Assembly: GCA_030278955.1 (NCBI GenBank)
Contig: JAOANR010000011.1
Location: forward strand, 48,409,417-48,473,416
Direction: 5' to 3'
Length of the DNA stretch: 64,000 bases
DNA from: Hygrophila difformis
Lineage: Eukaryota; Streptophyta; Magnoliopsida; Lamiales; Acanthaceae
Position 1 is the first letter of the stretch; every line of letters starts with the position of its first letter. The notes beneath the pieces are model-generated. The model searched no databases. It was not told the DNA's origin and worked only from the letters and a program-made list of their open reading frames with translations. A program made the translations under genes and the position numbers. Shown piece by piece: positions 55,027 to 64,000 of this stretch.

Positions 55027-57180
55027 ATGAGGAATACAATAATAAGGAGGAGAATGGAGAGAAAAGGTGAAGGTGGAAGTGAGGGGATACAAGGCGGAGG
55101 AAGATTCGGTAGCGGTCGTACGGACGAACGACGGAATCTGGTGGGAGTGTATGTGGGCAACATACATGCTAAAGTGGAGACGGGGAAAATATATCGTGAG
55201 GTTGTCAAGATGGCTAGGGTTCAGGATTCATTCTTTCCGATCAGAAGGTGGACGAAGAATGGAATGAAGTTCGGATTCTTCCGCTTCAACAGTCGAGAGG
55301 AAGCTGATAAGGTTATTAGGAACCTGCATGGCCGTAGGTGGTTGGGCGTGCCGTTAAAGGTATGCTGGGCGTCCCCTAGAAAACTGAGTTCTCGGCCTGG
55401 CACATCAATAGCCAATGGAGTACAGGGAGCAGCGAGGAGAGGTGGGACTAAGGAGGTAGGAAGAAGAGGGCAATGGCAGATTCGAAGTAAAGCTGCATGG
55501 AGAGATGGTCGATCATATGCGGAGGTAACGGAGAAGGGTCTGTCGGGGAGGTTGGCGGATTCAGGGGGATGGTCGAAGGATACTTTAGTTCTGAATATTG
55601 ATCACAGCGAGATGGAGTGGCTTGGGAGAACAGCGGTCGTGGAATTAAGGAATCTAGAGGCAATGACTGCCTTTCAGGATTGGTTTTACGGAGGAACACA
55701 CAAGGAGGGCAATATAGCGTATGGGGGAGGGAAAATATTGGTGGTGTCGTTCAGAAATCCAAATGAAAAGGAACAATTTCTATCGGATGGTAGGGATGGC
55801 CAGCTCATATCATGGAAAAGACAGTGGGAGGGGGGTGCATTGCCAAGGACACAAATGGTATGGATTCACATGTTTGGGCTACCGTATTCAGTCTGGAACA
55901 TAGACTCATTCCATAGATTGGTCAAGGGTTGGGGCGACATCATCAGTATCGATAAGGATACATTAGAAAAAAAGCGACTTGATCGGGCTCGCATGTTGGT
56001 CACACTGAAAGTAGATGTTAACGTTCCGACGATGGTGAGGGTGCAAGTTGAGAAGAGGGCGGTAAGCGTTCGGATAATCGCTTGTTTTAATGAACCTATA
56101 GTGGTGGAGGATATGGCGAGGGAGGGCTGCGCCGATGGAGGCGAAGATCAAAGGGAAGAGAGTGCAATGGTCGGAAGATCGCCGGATCATCAAAAGGTGG
56201 ATCAGTCCAGGACCTCGGAGGTTTGGGAAGCGGAAAAGAGAAATGGGATAGAGGGAAGGGCACCTGGGGAATTGGTGTGCATTGATAAGGCGGCGGTAGC
56301 TGTAGATGGTAATGATAAGGATGAAGCATGCAGCGGAGATTACTTTCAGGGGAAAGAGTATGTGATTGAAGGGGTGGCAGGCTCGAGGGGGTCTACTGGG
56401 CCTTTCACAATTGGGCTGGAGTCTAGGTCCGTCTCGGGTGTTGGAGGAATTGCAGAAAATAAGTCAGAAGATAGGAACGAGACCTCGAGTGGAATTGGAA
56501 ATGGGCCTTGCTGTAATGGGCCACTACCTGTGGTGGTTAATAATGGTGAGATAGTAGTGGTTCTAAATGGGCCTACAAAACCCATGGGAGTTGATGAAAA
56601 TTTAGTTAGAATTGATAGTGGACTAAATATTGGGAAAGGGGTGGTGCCGGATAGGGAGGAGGTGGTAGAAGGGAGTCAGATGGTAGAGGGAAATCCAGAG
56701 GGGGAGGGCATAGAGGAGACGGCAATTGATGAGGGGAGTGGGTTTGTTAGGGCTTCTAAGATTGTGGAAGGGCAGTATGAAAAGGGATCTGAGCGGGGGG
56801 AGGGTATCACAGATTTGAGAGAGGAGCTTAACATAGAAATTGATATGGAATTGAAGAAGGTTTGCGAGGCTATAAGTAAGGTGATGAGGGGTAGGAAGAG
56901 TGAGAGGCGGGGAGGCAGGAAGAAAGAAAGGGTTCGATTTCAAAAGCAGGGCATTTCGTGGGTAGCTGGAAAAGCGCGGGGACACAGCGACAGTAGAATG
57001 GGGGGGCAGTGTTTTGCTCCGCTGGAATTTTCGAAAATACGCACCAAGAAAGGTATGAAACTACTTGATTTTACAGAAGTTCAAGCAACCATGGATATTG
57101 CAGAGAAACTGGGGTTGGGATGGTTGAAGGGTAAAGAGGTTACTGAGGCCAGAATTCGGGAGGAACTGTTGAAAGAGTAA
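55027..57180 (+). CDS. LINE 2 ORF1, RNA-binding protein with RRM, 717 aa
   Basis: The frame is open from before the insertion; the first methionine inside the element is at 55027, and MERKGEGG at 55054 is another possible start. The RRM covers about residues 39-115 (RNP2-like GVYVGNI, RNP1-like KFGFFRF). A DUF4283-like region follows (EWLGRTAVVELRNLEAM, VWIHMFGLPYSVWN, KKRLDRARMLV). About residues 360-600 are Gly/Glu/Val-rich and probably disordered. The basic stretch KVMRGRKSERRGGRKKER comes next, then the conserved end LLDFTEVQATMDIAEKLGLG. It should coat LINE RNA. RRM-bearing ORF1 is known from one branch of plant L1 elements (described in Beta). Intact. Confidence 0.88.
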   Translation: MRNTIIRRRMERKGEGGSEGIQGGGRFGSGRTDERRNLVGVYVGNIHAKVETGKIYREVVKMARVQDSFFPIRRWTKNGMKFGFFRFNSREEADKVIRNLHGRRWLGVPLKVCWASPRKLSSRPGTSIANGVQGAARRGGTKEVGRRGQWQIRSKAAWRDGRSYAEVTEKGLSGRLADSGGWSKDTLVLNIDHSEMEWLGRTAVVELRNLEAMTAFQDWFYGGTHKEGNIAYGGGKILVVSFRNPNEKEQFLSDGRDGQLISWKRQWEGGALPRTQMVWIHMFGLPYSVWNIDSFHRLVKGWGDIISIDKDTLEKKRLDRARMLVTLKVDVNVPTMVRVQVEKRAVSVRIIACFNEPIVVEDMAREGCADGGEDQREESAMVGRSPDHQKVDQSRTSEVWEAEKRNGIEGRAPGELVCIDKAAVAVDGNDKDEACSGDYFQGKEYVIEGVAGSRGSTGPFTIGLESRSVSGVGGIAENKSEDRNETSSGIGNGPCCNGPLPVVVNNGEIVVVLNGPTKPMGVDENLVRIDSGLNIGKGVVPDREEVVEGSQMVEGNPEGEGIEETAIDEGSGFVRASKIVEGQYEKGSERGEGITDLREELNIEIDMELKKVCEAISKVMRGRKSERRGGRKKERVRFQKQGISWVAGKARGHSDSRMGGQCFAPLEFSKIRTKKGMKLLDFTEVQATMDIAEKLGLGWLKGKEVTEARIREELLKE

Positions 57181-57219
57181 ACTGTTGATACAGGGTGTGG
57201 GTGAGAGTGGGTATTTATA

Positions 57220-60200
57220 ATGAAGATCATAACTTGCAATCTTAGGGGTTTGAACGGAGTGGTAAGGAAACGAGCAGTGTCGAGGTTATGTAAGAAATTG
57301 AGACCGTCTATAATTTGCTTACAAGAAACTAAGATGGTCGATATCAATGAGAGGGTTGTTAATAGAATATGGGGGATGAGTGAAAGGGAGTTTTGTTTCC
57401 AGCCAGCTCAGGGGAGTGCAGGGGGACTATTGGTGATATGGGATAAGGGATGTTGTACGCTCGGGTTGGTTGAAAAGGATCATCACTTTGTATGGTTAAA
57501 GGGTAGGATAGGCAATCTGGAGGGGAATGTCAATATATTAGGCGTCCACGCTCCAAATAGCCGAAGGGAGAGAGCCGAGTTCTGGGATACTCTATCTATC
57601 AAATGTAATACTGGAAATGGGGAATTATGGTGCATTATGGGGGATTTTAACGCGGTCGTAACAGGAGGTGAGAGATGGGGTGAGGTTGAGGATATTGGAT
57701 CGATGAGGGAGTTTAGAGAATTTATAGATAGGATGGGATTAGTAGATCTACCTATGGAGGCGGGACAATTCATATGGATAGGGAGAGGAGGGAGAGCGTG
57801 TAGTAGGCTAGATAGGTTTCTCCTATCGCCGGGTTGGCTGTGTGTTCAAGGATCAATTGTGCGACGAAGATGTGATACAGTCTTATCGGATCACTTCCCA
57901 GTTTGTCTGGAGGTTGGAGAAAGGTGTTGGGGTCCTAGACCGTTTAGATTCTACAACTATTGGATGGACATGAAAGGGTTCAAGGAAGTGGTTTATGAGG
58001 GTTGGGGGCAGGCTGGTACTGAGGGTTCAGAGGGTAGGAGGGGCAGTTTGTTCGATAGACTTAGGGAGGTGAAAAGGAGAATCCGGGGTTGGGAGGGCTA
58101 TGGGGCGGATGATCTGGAGGGGCGTATACAAAGGGCTGTGGCAGAGTTGGGGGAGTTAGAGAGTAGGATGACAGGAGCGGATGGAGATGATGGGGTGAGA
58201 GCGAATTGGTTGGGAAAGCGAGGGGAACTTAGGAGCCTTTATTTAGCCGAAGAAAGAAGATGGGCGCAAAAATCTCGGGTTAGATGGATAAAAGAAGGCG
58301 ACATGAACACGAAATTCTTTCATGTTACCACTGCTATTCATAATCGCAAGAATCACATAGGGGTAATCTGGAGGGATGGAACAATGATCGAGGAGCCCAG
58401 GGTGATTAAAGAAATGGCCTTTGAATTCTTTAGAAAAGCTTTTGTAAAGAAGGATGCGGAAGTTTTTAGCATTGATGGAGTTGGGCTGCCACGGCTGGAG
58501 GATGTGGAAAGTAGATGGCTGGAGAGGAATTTTTTGGAGGAAGAGGTTAAGGCAGCCGTTAGGAGCTGCGATGGGAACCGGGCGCCAGGTCCGGATGGTT
58601 TTAACATGGAGTTTTTTAAGCGATTCTGGGATCTGATTAAAGGGGAGATTATGGAGGTATTTAAAGTATTTGAGGCTGACCATAAACTCCCGAGAGAGGC
58701 AGGAAGTTCATTTATCGTACTTATTCCCAAAAAGGACCGCCCTATGGAATTTGGTGAATTTCGTCCAATATCACTTGTGGGAAGTGTTTACAAACTGATT
58801 TCCAAAGTGCTAGCGAGGAGGTTACAGGAGGTGCTGAGCCATTGCGTGGGACAGGTTCAAATGGCATTCGTTAAGGGGAGAAACATCCTCGATGGAGCTT
58901 TAGTGGCTGCGGAGGTTATTCATTCTACATTTATATCCAGACGGCGTAGCTTCGTGGTAAAGGATTTCGCTAAGGCCTACGACAATGTGTCGTGGGAGGC
59001 ATTAATTAGGGTATTGGAAAGAATGGGGTTCGGAGCAAAGTGGATTGCATGGATTCGGGCTTGCATCTCTTCGGCATCGGCGGCCGTTTTAATTAATGGA
59101 GCTCCAACTAAATTCTTCAACATGCAGAAAGGGCTTAGACAGGGAGATCCTCTCTCTCCTTTTCTGTTTGTATTGGTGGCCGAGATCCTCAATTGTTTGG
59201 TGTCGAAGGCCGCGGAGATTGGCATCATTTCAGGTTTTAAATCAGGAGCAGGGGGGCCGAGTATCACCCATCTCCAATACGCCGACGACACCATATTGTT
59301 TTGCGAAGGTGAGATTTCGCAGGTGGTGGTTCTCAAGCGAATCTTACGGTGTTTGACTCTTACAACGGGCCTAAGAATTAATTATGGGAAGAGCAGTCTA
59401 ATGGGGATCAACGTTTCAGAGGATGAGGAGAGGGCTGCTGCGACTGCAATAGGCTGTGAGGTTGGGAAATGGCCATTTAAATATCTTGGCATTCCTGTTG
59501 GGGGTAGAGTGAATGGCTTGGGGATTTGGCAGCCGGTTCTTGACAAAGTGGAACAACGTCTTGCGGGTTGGAAGGGAAGAGTATTATCTCAGGCACGGAG
59601 GATGTGCCTAATCAAGTCAGTATTATGTTGCCTCCCGGTGTATTATTTATCTTTATTCAAAGTTCCTAGAGGGGTGGCGGATCGGTTAGAGAAAATCAAG
59701 CGGAGTTTCTTTTGGAATGAATGGGAAGGTGAGAGAAAGCTACACACAATTAGGTGGGAAAAATTGTGTCAACATCTCAAGGATGGGGGATTGAGTTTGT
59801 GGGATACAAGTACGCTAAATTCATCGTTGCTATTAAAGTGGAGATGGCGATTTGGTAACGAAAATTCATTGTGGAAGAAGGTAATCGATTCAAAGTATTA
59901 TGGGACGACAAGTCCTTTGGTGCCAGAAGCGAGGATTGGTCGGTCAGTCTGGGGAAGGATTTGCCGGTCATGGGAGGACGTGAAGCTGGAGGGTGCAGGG
60001 ACAGGTTTTAAAGTGGCAGTGGGGAACGGGAAGGAGGCGAGGTTTTGGCAGGATAACTGGGTTTTAGAAGATAGTTCCTTGAAGGATTTATACCCTAGAA
60101 TCTTCGCTTTAGCTGCGAATAAGAAGGGTAGAGTCGAAGAATTTGGTGAGTGGTCAGGATTCACATGGGAATGGAAGATAGAGTTAAGACGACCAATCTT

Positions 60201-61371
60201 CAACTGGGAGATAGAAGGATGGAATCATATGATGAACTTACTGAGTGGGGTTAGCATGAATAGATTTTTAAGAGATAAAGCAGTGTGGAAATTGGAACCT
60301 GATGGAGCATACAAGTCTAAGTCCTGTTGGCAGACTAGAGGGGGTGATGAAGGTCAGGTCCTGAAGGGTGTTTGGAGTGATTTTTGGAAATTGAAGGTGC
60401 CAATGAAGGTAAAGCTATTAGTCTGGAAGGTTGCTAACAATGCATTATCGGTTAAGGAAATATTGGCTAAATATGGGTGTATTCCAGTGGAAAATGTTCA
60501 ATGTCAATACTGTGCACAGGAGACTGAGTCCAGTGATCACCTCTTCTGTCGCTGTGAACTTGCAGTCAACCTATGGCGGTATGGGGCTGCTCGGTTTGGG
60601 GTGGTGTTGGTACTACCAGGAAGGGTAAACAGTTTGTTGGAATGTTGGTGGGAAGTTTTTGTGAAGCATGGGCGTAGACAGCTGTGGTTACTAACAGGTA
60701 TGGCTACGATTTGGATAATTTGGAAATTCAGGAACGAACTAATTTTCAAGGGGAGGAGAGGAGGGATACGGGAAGCTGTTGAGGAAGTGAAGTGGCAAGT
60801 CTGCAGTTGGTGGAAAGCAATGTCATTAGGGGAAGGATCTAATTTGGAGGGTCTGGTGCTAAGCTTCCCCGAAGGCTTCTCAAGAACAGGGAGCGCACGG
60901 ACCAGGGTGCCTAGAAATAATTTAGTTTGGGAGCGTCCGGAAGAGGGGTGGTGGAAGGTGAATTCGGACGGCTCGTCGTTTGGTAATCCGAGGCCGGCCG
61001 GAATTGGAGGTGTAATCCACAATGATAAAGGGGAGGTGATATTTCTTTTGTCAGATTTCATTGGACACGCTGATTCAACCAAGGCGGAACTTATGGCGAT
61101 TAATCGAATTTGCAAGGCGATTATCCGGGACCAGGGGTTCCCTTTATGTAAGATTATGTTTGAGTGTGATTCTGTCAATGTAGTTCGGTGGTTACACTTT
61201 CCGGAAACAACTCCATGGAGACTTCGGGAGCTGCTGGGACCGATCATGGAGGTGTTGAAGTTTGCAGGGGGTGCTCGAGTGCAACACATTCTTCGCGAGA
61301 GGAATTGCGAGGCTGACAAATGGGCAAGGTTGGGAGCTGCAGGTGAAGGTAAATTAGAGGAATGGTACTAA
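57220..61371 (+). CDS. LINE 2 ORF2: AP-endonuclease, reverse transcriptase, zf-RVT, RNase H, 1383 aa
   Basis: Starts 39 bases after ORF1 at ATG 57220 (MKIITCNLRG). Endonuclease residues 1-230: N7, E36, D142/N144 in GDFNAV, and SDH at 223-225; it nicks target DNA to prime reverse transcription. Reverse transcriptase about 450-730: block A D582, KGLRQGDPLSPFLF, YADD at 687-690. The zf-RVT segment is near 1060-1120 (CQYCAQETESSDHLF). RNase H is about 1247-1383 with D1250, E1290, D1317 and D1366. One codon is missing just before D582 (VVKDFAKAYD, against KLDFAKAYD in LINE 1 and most LINEs), which may affect activity. Otherwise no breaks. ORF1 and ORF2 are in the same frame but separated by TAA and TGA, so reinitiation is likely. 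Confidence 0.92.
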   Translation: MKIITCNLRGLNGVVRKRAVSRLCKKLRPSIICLQETKMVDINERVVNRIWGMSEREFCFQPAQGSAGGLLVIWDKGCCTLGLVEKDHHFVWLKGRIGNLEGNVNILGVHAPNSRRERAEFWDTLSIKCNTGNGELWCIMGDFNAVVTGGERWGEVEDIGSMREFREFIDRMGLVDLPMEAGQFIWIGRGGRACSRLDRFLLSPGWLCVQGSIVRRRCDTVLSDHFPVCLEVGERCWGPRPFRFYNYWMDMKGFKEVVYEGWGQAGTEGSEGRRGSLFDRLREVKRRIRGWEGYGADDLEGRIQRAVAELGELESRMTGADGDDGVRANWLGKRGELRSLYLAEERRWAQKSRVRWIKEGDMNTKFFHVTTAIHNRKNHIGVIWRDGTMIEEPRVIKEMAFEFFRKAFVKKDAEVFSIDGVGLPRLEDVESRWLERNFLEEEVKAAVRSCDGNRAPGPDGFNMEFFKRFWDLIKGEIMEVFKVFEADHKLPREAGSSFIVLIPKKDRPMEFGEFRPISLVGSVYKLISKVLARRLQEVLSHCVGQVQMAFVKGRNILDGALVAAEVIHSTFISRRRSFVVKDFAKAYDNVSWEALIRVLERMGFGAKWIAWIRACISSASAAVLINGAPTKFFNMQKGLRQGDPLSPFLFVLVAEILNCLVSKAAEIGIISGFKSGAGGPSITHLQYADDTILFCEGEISQVVVLKRILRCLTLTTGLRINYGKSSLMGINVSEDEERAAATAIGCEVGKWPFKYLGIPVGGRVNGLGIWQPVLDKVEQRLAGWKGRVLSQARRMCLIKSVLCCLPVYYLSLFKVPRGVADRLEKIKRSFFWNEWEGERKLHTIRWEKLCQHLKDGGLSLWDTSTLNSSLLLKWRWRFGNENSLWKKVIDSKYYGTTSPLVPEARIGRSVWGRICRSWEDVKLEGAGTGFKVAVGNGKEARFWQDNWVLEDSSLKDLYPRIFALAANKKGRVEEFGEWSGFTWEWKIELRRPIFNWEIEGWNHMMNLLSGVSMNRFLRDKAVWKLEPDGAYKSKSCWQTRGGDEGQVLKGVWSDFWKLKVPMKVKLLVWKVANNALSVKEILAKYGCIPVENVQCQYCAQETESSDHLFCRCELAVNLWRYGAARFGVVLVLPGRVNSLLECWWEVFVKHGRRQLWLLTGMATIWIIWKFRNELIFKGRRGGIREAVEEVKWQVCSWWKAMSLGEGSNLEGLVLSFPEGFSRTGSARTRVPRNNLVWERPEEGWWKVNSDGSSFGNPRPAGIGGVIHNDKGEVIFLLSDFIGHADSTKAELMAINRICKAIIRDQGFPLCKIMFECDSVNVVRWLHFPETTPWRLRELLGPIMEVLKFAGGARVQHILRERNCEADKWARLGAAGEGKLEEWY

Positions 61372-61846
61372 TTTGACGAGTGTGTACAACGATAATTGAG
61401 AAGGGGTGGTTATAATTATTCAGAGTAGGAAGTGAGTGATTAGTATTGTAAGGATATCTGATGTATTGTCATTAGAGAGGGCATGTAACAGGGACATGGT
61501 TGTGAATTAATAAGATCACTTTAATTCTCAAAAAAAAAAATAATTTAATTCTTGAAGTTATTATTATTATTAATACAAATAATTTTATTTATTATTTTGT
61601 CTTTTTTTTTTTATTTTTCAATATATATTTATTTTATTTTTATTTTAATGAATATTAATTTCGTGTTGGGGTATTTTGAGCACGGTATTTTATGTGGTCA
61701 TAGACAGTATTTAATGTAGGATATATTAGTATTTGATGCGGTAGATTTGGTGATTAATATTTATTATTACTATAATGAAAACGAGACAAAAACGTTGGAA
61801 CAGAGAAAAATGGAAAGTGAGGCAAAAATAATGGAACGAGTGGAGT

Positions 61847-62951
61847 AGTATTTATTTAAATTACAAAAAAGTAAAACAAGCCACCAAAAGGAGACAATTT
61901 TCATATTTGAGCTATCGCGTAGCGAGTGGGTTACACGCGGCCCGTTTTAGTGTGGTATTGGTCAAATTTGCCCTAAATTAGGCCCGAATGCCTATTGGCG
62001 GCCTAATTTCATAATTCAATCTTTAGTGGCCCAAAAGTGAATTACTTGTCTATTGATGGCCTAAAAAATTATTTATCTCTAGTTGTTATTTTCAATGTAA
62101 AAATCCACTTTAAACGACCTAATGCTTCCGAAAATTATATAAACATCCAAGAAATAAATGTATATTATAGAAATATAAGTACGTTATAAAGACTACACTT
62201 CACAAAATATACATGTTTTGGGTAAGGCTAGAAATTTAAAAAGTATAGGGACCAAAAAATAATTTACCGAAATATCATCATGACTAAATTGGTCGGAAAA
62301 ATAAAAGTTACATAACGATCTGGTAATTCAAAAACTTACATGACCATTTTGATTATTAACAATTTACTTACATGACGATTTTGGTAATTCAAATACCTTC
62401 TGGACCGAATGAGAATTTGGGATAAGTTACAGTTGGTCATTATCCACACTTTCTAGTTTGGTCCCTTCTATTATGACTAAGACTAACCATATAAAATTAA
62501 AGTCTGTATGATTGAATGAGGGCGTACAAGAGCATTAAGGGCTCAAGCTTTGACACGGTGAGGGTAGAATGGTCTTTTCTCACGGGAATCATCGCCCATT
62601 GTGGATGTTTTCATGTTCTTGTTGTCGTATATCACCCGCATGCATGCACAATCACACTCGATTAACAAAGTTTAATTAGTAATTAACTACTAATTACAAG
62701 TATTTGTTTAAGAAAAATGCAATATAAGATAATTAAGACCTCAACATAAGAAGGGCCATCGTGGTTCGCGCGCAGAATCCTTCAATTTCAGCAGCCTTCG
62801 ATCTCCACATTTCTCTTGAAAACTTCATTTTTATAAATAATGTTAAAATGCTATCGCATAAACTAGCTACGCAAAGGGCAAGAATTCAACACTCTTTCTT
62901 GGGAGGACTTGTCCCTGTGGAATGAGATAGTCACATTAGAACTGATAGGCA
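61847..62951. other. Intergenic, no gene recognised
   Basis: Contains GGCC-rich short motifs (GGCCCG, TTGGCGGCCTAA) near 61939-62065 that resemble those at 54540-54700 left of the MITE. Plant-type repeats of the kind ACATGACGATTTTGGTAATTC repeat near 62315 and 62372. No coding sequence. Confidence 0.4.
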
Positions 62952-63506
62952 AGGTTATCAAGATCGGGATACTATGTAGGATCGTTTTTGTCTTTGCAAG
63001 ATCGGGATCGTAGAATCGAATCGGGATCTTAAGATCCTATGAAATTATTATTTATATTTTTAAAAATTAATATTTATTAATTATCTCACTAAACTGATAA
63101 CATGTATAATTGAAATATGTATTTTAGATCAATTTTTAACAAAAATTTGATAGTTAATTGTATGCTTATTCATGATACAATAGAAGTTAAACACTGACAT
63201 TAAACCCAATAATTTTGAGTTCAATATATGCAAAGATACATTAAACAAAATTGACAATAATAACATCATCATAATCAAAACCACAAAAAAGTTAGAGACA
63301 ATAAGTAATTTTTCTCCCGGGAAAAAAAAAACCAAAGGAGTAGGATCGTAGGATCGTGCAGCGATCCTACGATCCTACGACGATCCTACCGATCCCACCC
63401 CGATCCTATCACATTTGCGATCCTACGGCGATCCGGATCGTTTCTCTTTGGTAGGATCGTAGGATCGTGCGATCCTACGATCAGGATCGCAATTTTGATA
63501 ACTATG
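62952..63506. mobile_element. Mutator-like MITE rich in GTAGGATCG units, 10-bp target duplication
   Basis: Flanked by CTGATAGGCA at 62942-62951 and 63507-63516, a perfect 10-bp duplication in the Mutator range. Ends (GGTTATCAAGATCGGGAT left; reverse complement AGTTATCAAAATTGCGAT right) form inverted repeats. Inside, 63340-63490 has many GATCCTAC/GTAGGATC units in both orientations, able to fold into hairpins. No ORF. Confidence 0.85.
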
Positions 63507-63571
63507 CTGATAGGCATTGAAGTTAAAATATATGATTATTTAAAAAATAATTATGAGCGAGCAGTTGGCAC

Positions 63572-64000
63572 CAGTGGCCGATCTTGAAAATTTTGATCGG
63601 TAGGGCCAGAATTTGCTTTGATAAAATTTATTGTTGAGTATATCCTTTGAATTACAATTGTGGCAACTGATGATAGGACAAATGTTAATTCAATTAATTT
63701 ATAGATAAGTGGAAAAATCACATCATTTTCTATTTTGACTATCGCAATTAAAAGTTCTTTTATACCTTGAATTTTATCATTATACTTCATACATGTGAAA
63801 AGAAAACCTACGATTGATGATATAATATCATACGTGAATTGATTTAAAAAAACCAAAAAAAAAGAAAATAAATAATTCACTTGGTAGAGTTCAGATATAC
63901 AAACTAATCGGTCGATATAAAATTTGGAGTATTGAACTCTAGGATTAAGATAGAAATACAGAATAGTAACTTCGAACTTATTTCAGTTAATCAATTAATC
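63572..64000. mobile_element. Start of another hAT-like element (CAGTGGCCGA), truncated by the window
   Basis: CAGTGGCCGATCTTGAAAAT then GATCGGTAGGGCCAG closely parallels the inverted right end of 4643-5393 (CAGTGGCGGACCCAGG, then GTCGGTAGGGCTGG). The other end is outside the window. The minus ORF 63551-63880 has no recognised domain. Confidence 0.5.

Larger units (their letters stand above)
55011..61556 (+). mobile_element. L1-type LINE 2, nearly intact, with 16-bp target duplications
   Basis: The body, 55027-61540, is flanked by TAATTTAATTCTTGAA at 55011-55026 and 61541-61556 and ends in an A-run of about 12. Both ORFs are open. The body begins at or next to the first ORF1 methionine, so any 5' UTR is missing (5' truncation just short of the coding region). 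The polyadenylation-like AATTAATAAG lies near the end. Confidence 0.93.
54750..61846. mobile_element. MITE (TCCATCCGTTTCATTATTTG ends) split by LINE 2
   Basis: Left part 54750-55026 starts TTCCATCCGTTTCATTATTTGTG. The right part ends about 61846, with reverse complement CTCCACTCGTTCCATTATTTTTG. The two ends form a terminal inverted repeat about 600 bp apart once LINE 2 and one target copy are removed. Flanking TA fits Stowaway-like elements. Confidence 0.75.

Noticed and set aside
60537..61319. 260-codon minus ORF opposite the LINE 2 RNase H domain
   Set aside because: Antisense to a well-supported catalytic domain; composition typical of a shadow frame.
63340..63490. CRISPR-like array of GATCCTAC repeats
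   Set aside because: Repeats are very short, in both orientations, without regular spacers, and belong to a MITE in a plant genome.

Overview
The window is plant nuclear DNA, almost certainly from a eudicot. It has spliced genes with GT-AG introns (an XPG/UVH3-type repair nuclease, a UBE2H-type E2, an ATL RING-H2 ligase). The rest is largely plant transposons: a Ty3/gypsy 3' end, a Sirevirus-type Ty1/copia element with an initiator-Met-tRNA primer site, two L1-type LINEs with RRM-bearing ORF1 and RNase H-bearing ORF2, and many MITEs. The order or genus cannot be fixed from the sequence alone.

Layout. 1-3086: 3' end of a Ty3/gypsy element (chromodomain tail, polypurine tract, 2.57-kb LTR), inserted inside a Stowaway-like MITE whose right part follows. 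3341-3930: degenerate CCTAAAT-rich array. 3930-6365: decayed partial copy of the XPG gene, itself broken by a hAT-like element. 8172-18639: a near-complete, young copia element on the minus strand with 5-bp target duplications. It has gag, a coiled-coil/zinc-knuckle segment, pol, and a third ORF downstream of pol. An in-frame TGA and a 1-nt homopolymer shift interrupt gag-pol. 19628-26678: complete 15-exon XPG/UVH3 gene (minus, 1524 aa by my splice model). 27976-29496: six-exon E2 gene (plus, 187 aa), divergent from XPG. 30992-32053: intronless ATL gene.

32400-54500 is the structurally richest part. A segment carrying a broken SWEET sugar-transporter exon (about 32400-35412, copy A) recurs collinearly from about 39400 to 54500 (copy B). 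Copy B has been blown apart by later insertions: a 3.5-kb block with a possible small spliced gene, a MITE nested in a MITE, an 8.7-kb LINE and a long-TIR element. Copy A preserves the matching empty sites, so the insertion history can be read from this window alone. 55027-61540 is a second, nearly intact LINE sitting inside a further MITE. The right edge has a GATC-rich Mutator-like MITE with a 10-bp target duplication and the start of another hAT-like element.

Functionally, the three intact host genes are housekeeping or regulatory (nucleotide-excision repair, ubiquitin conjugation, membrane RING E3). Apart from the shared divergent intergenic region of XPG and the E2, nothing suggests that they act together. 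I found no convincing undescribed host system. The most unusual material is the third ORF of the copia element, the RRM-type LINE pair (one with a 2.3-kb 3' tail), and the duplicated segment with its readable insertion history.
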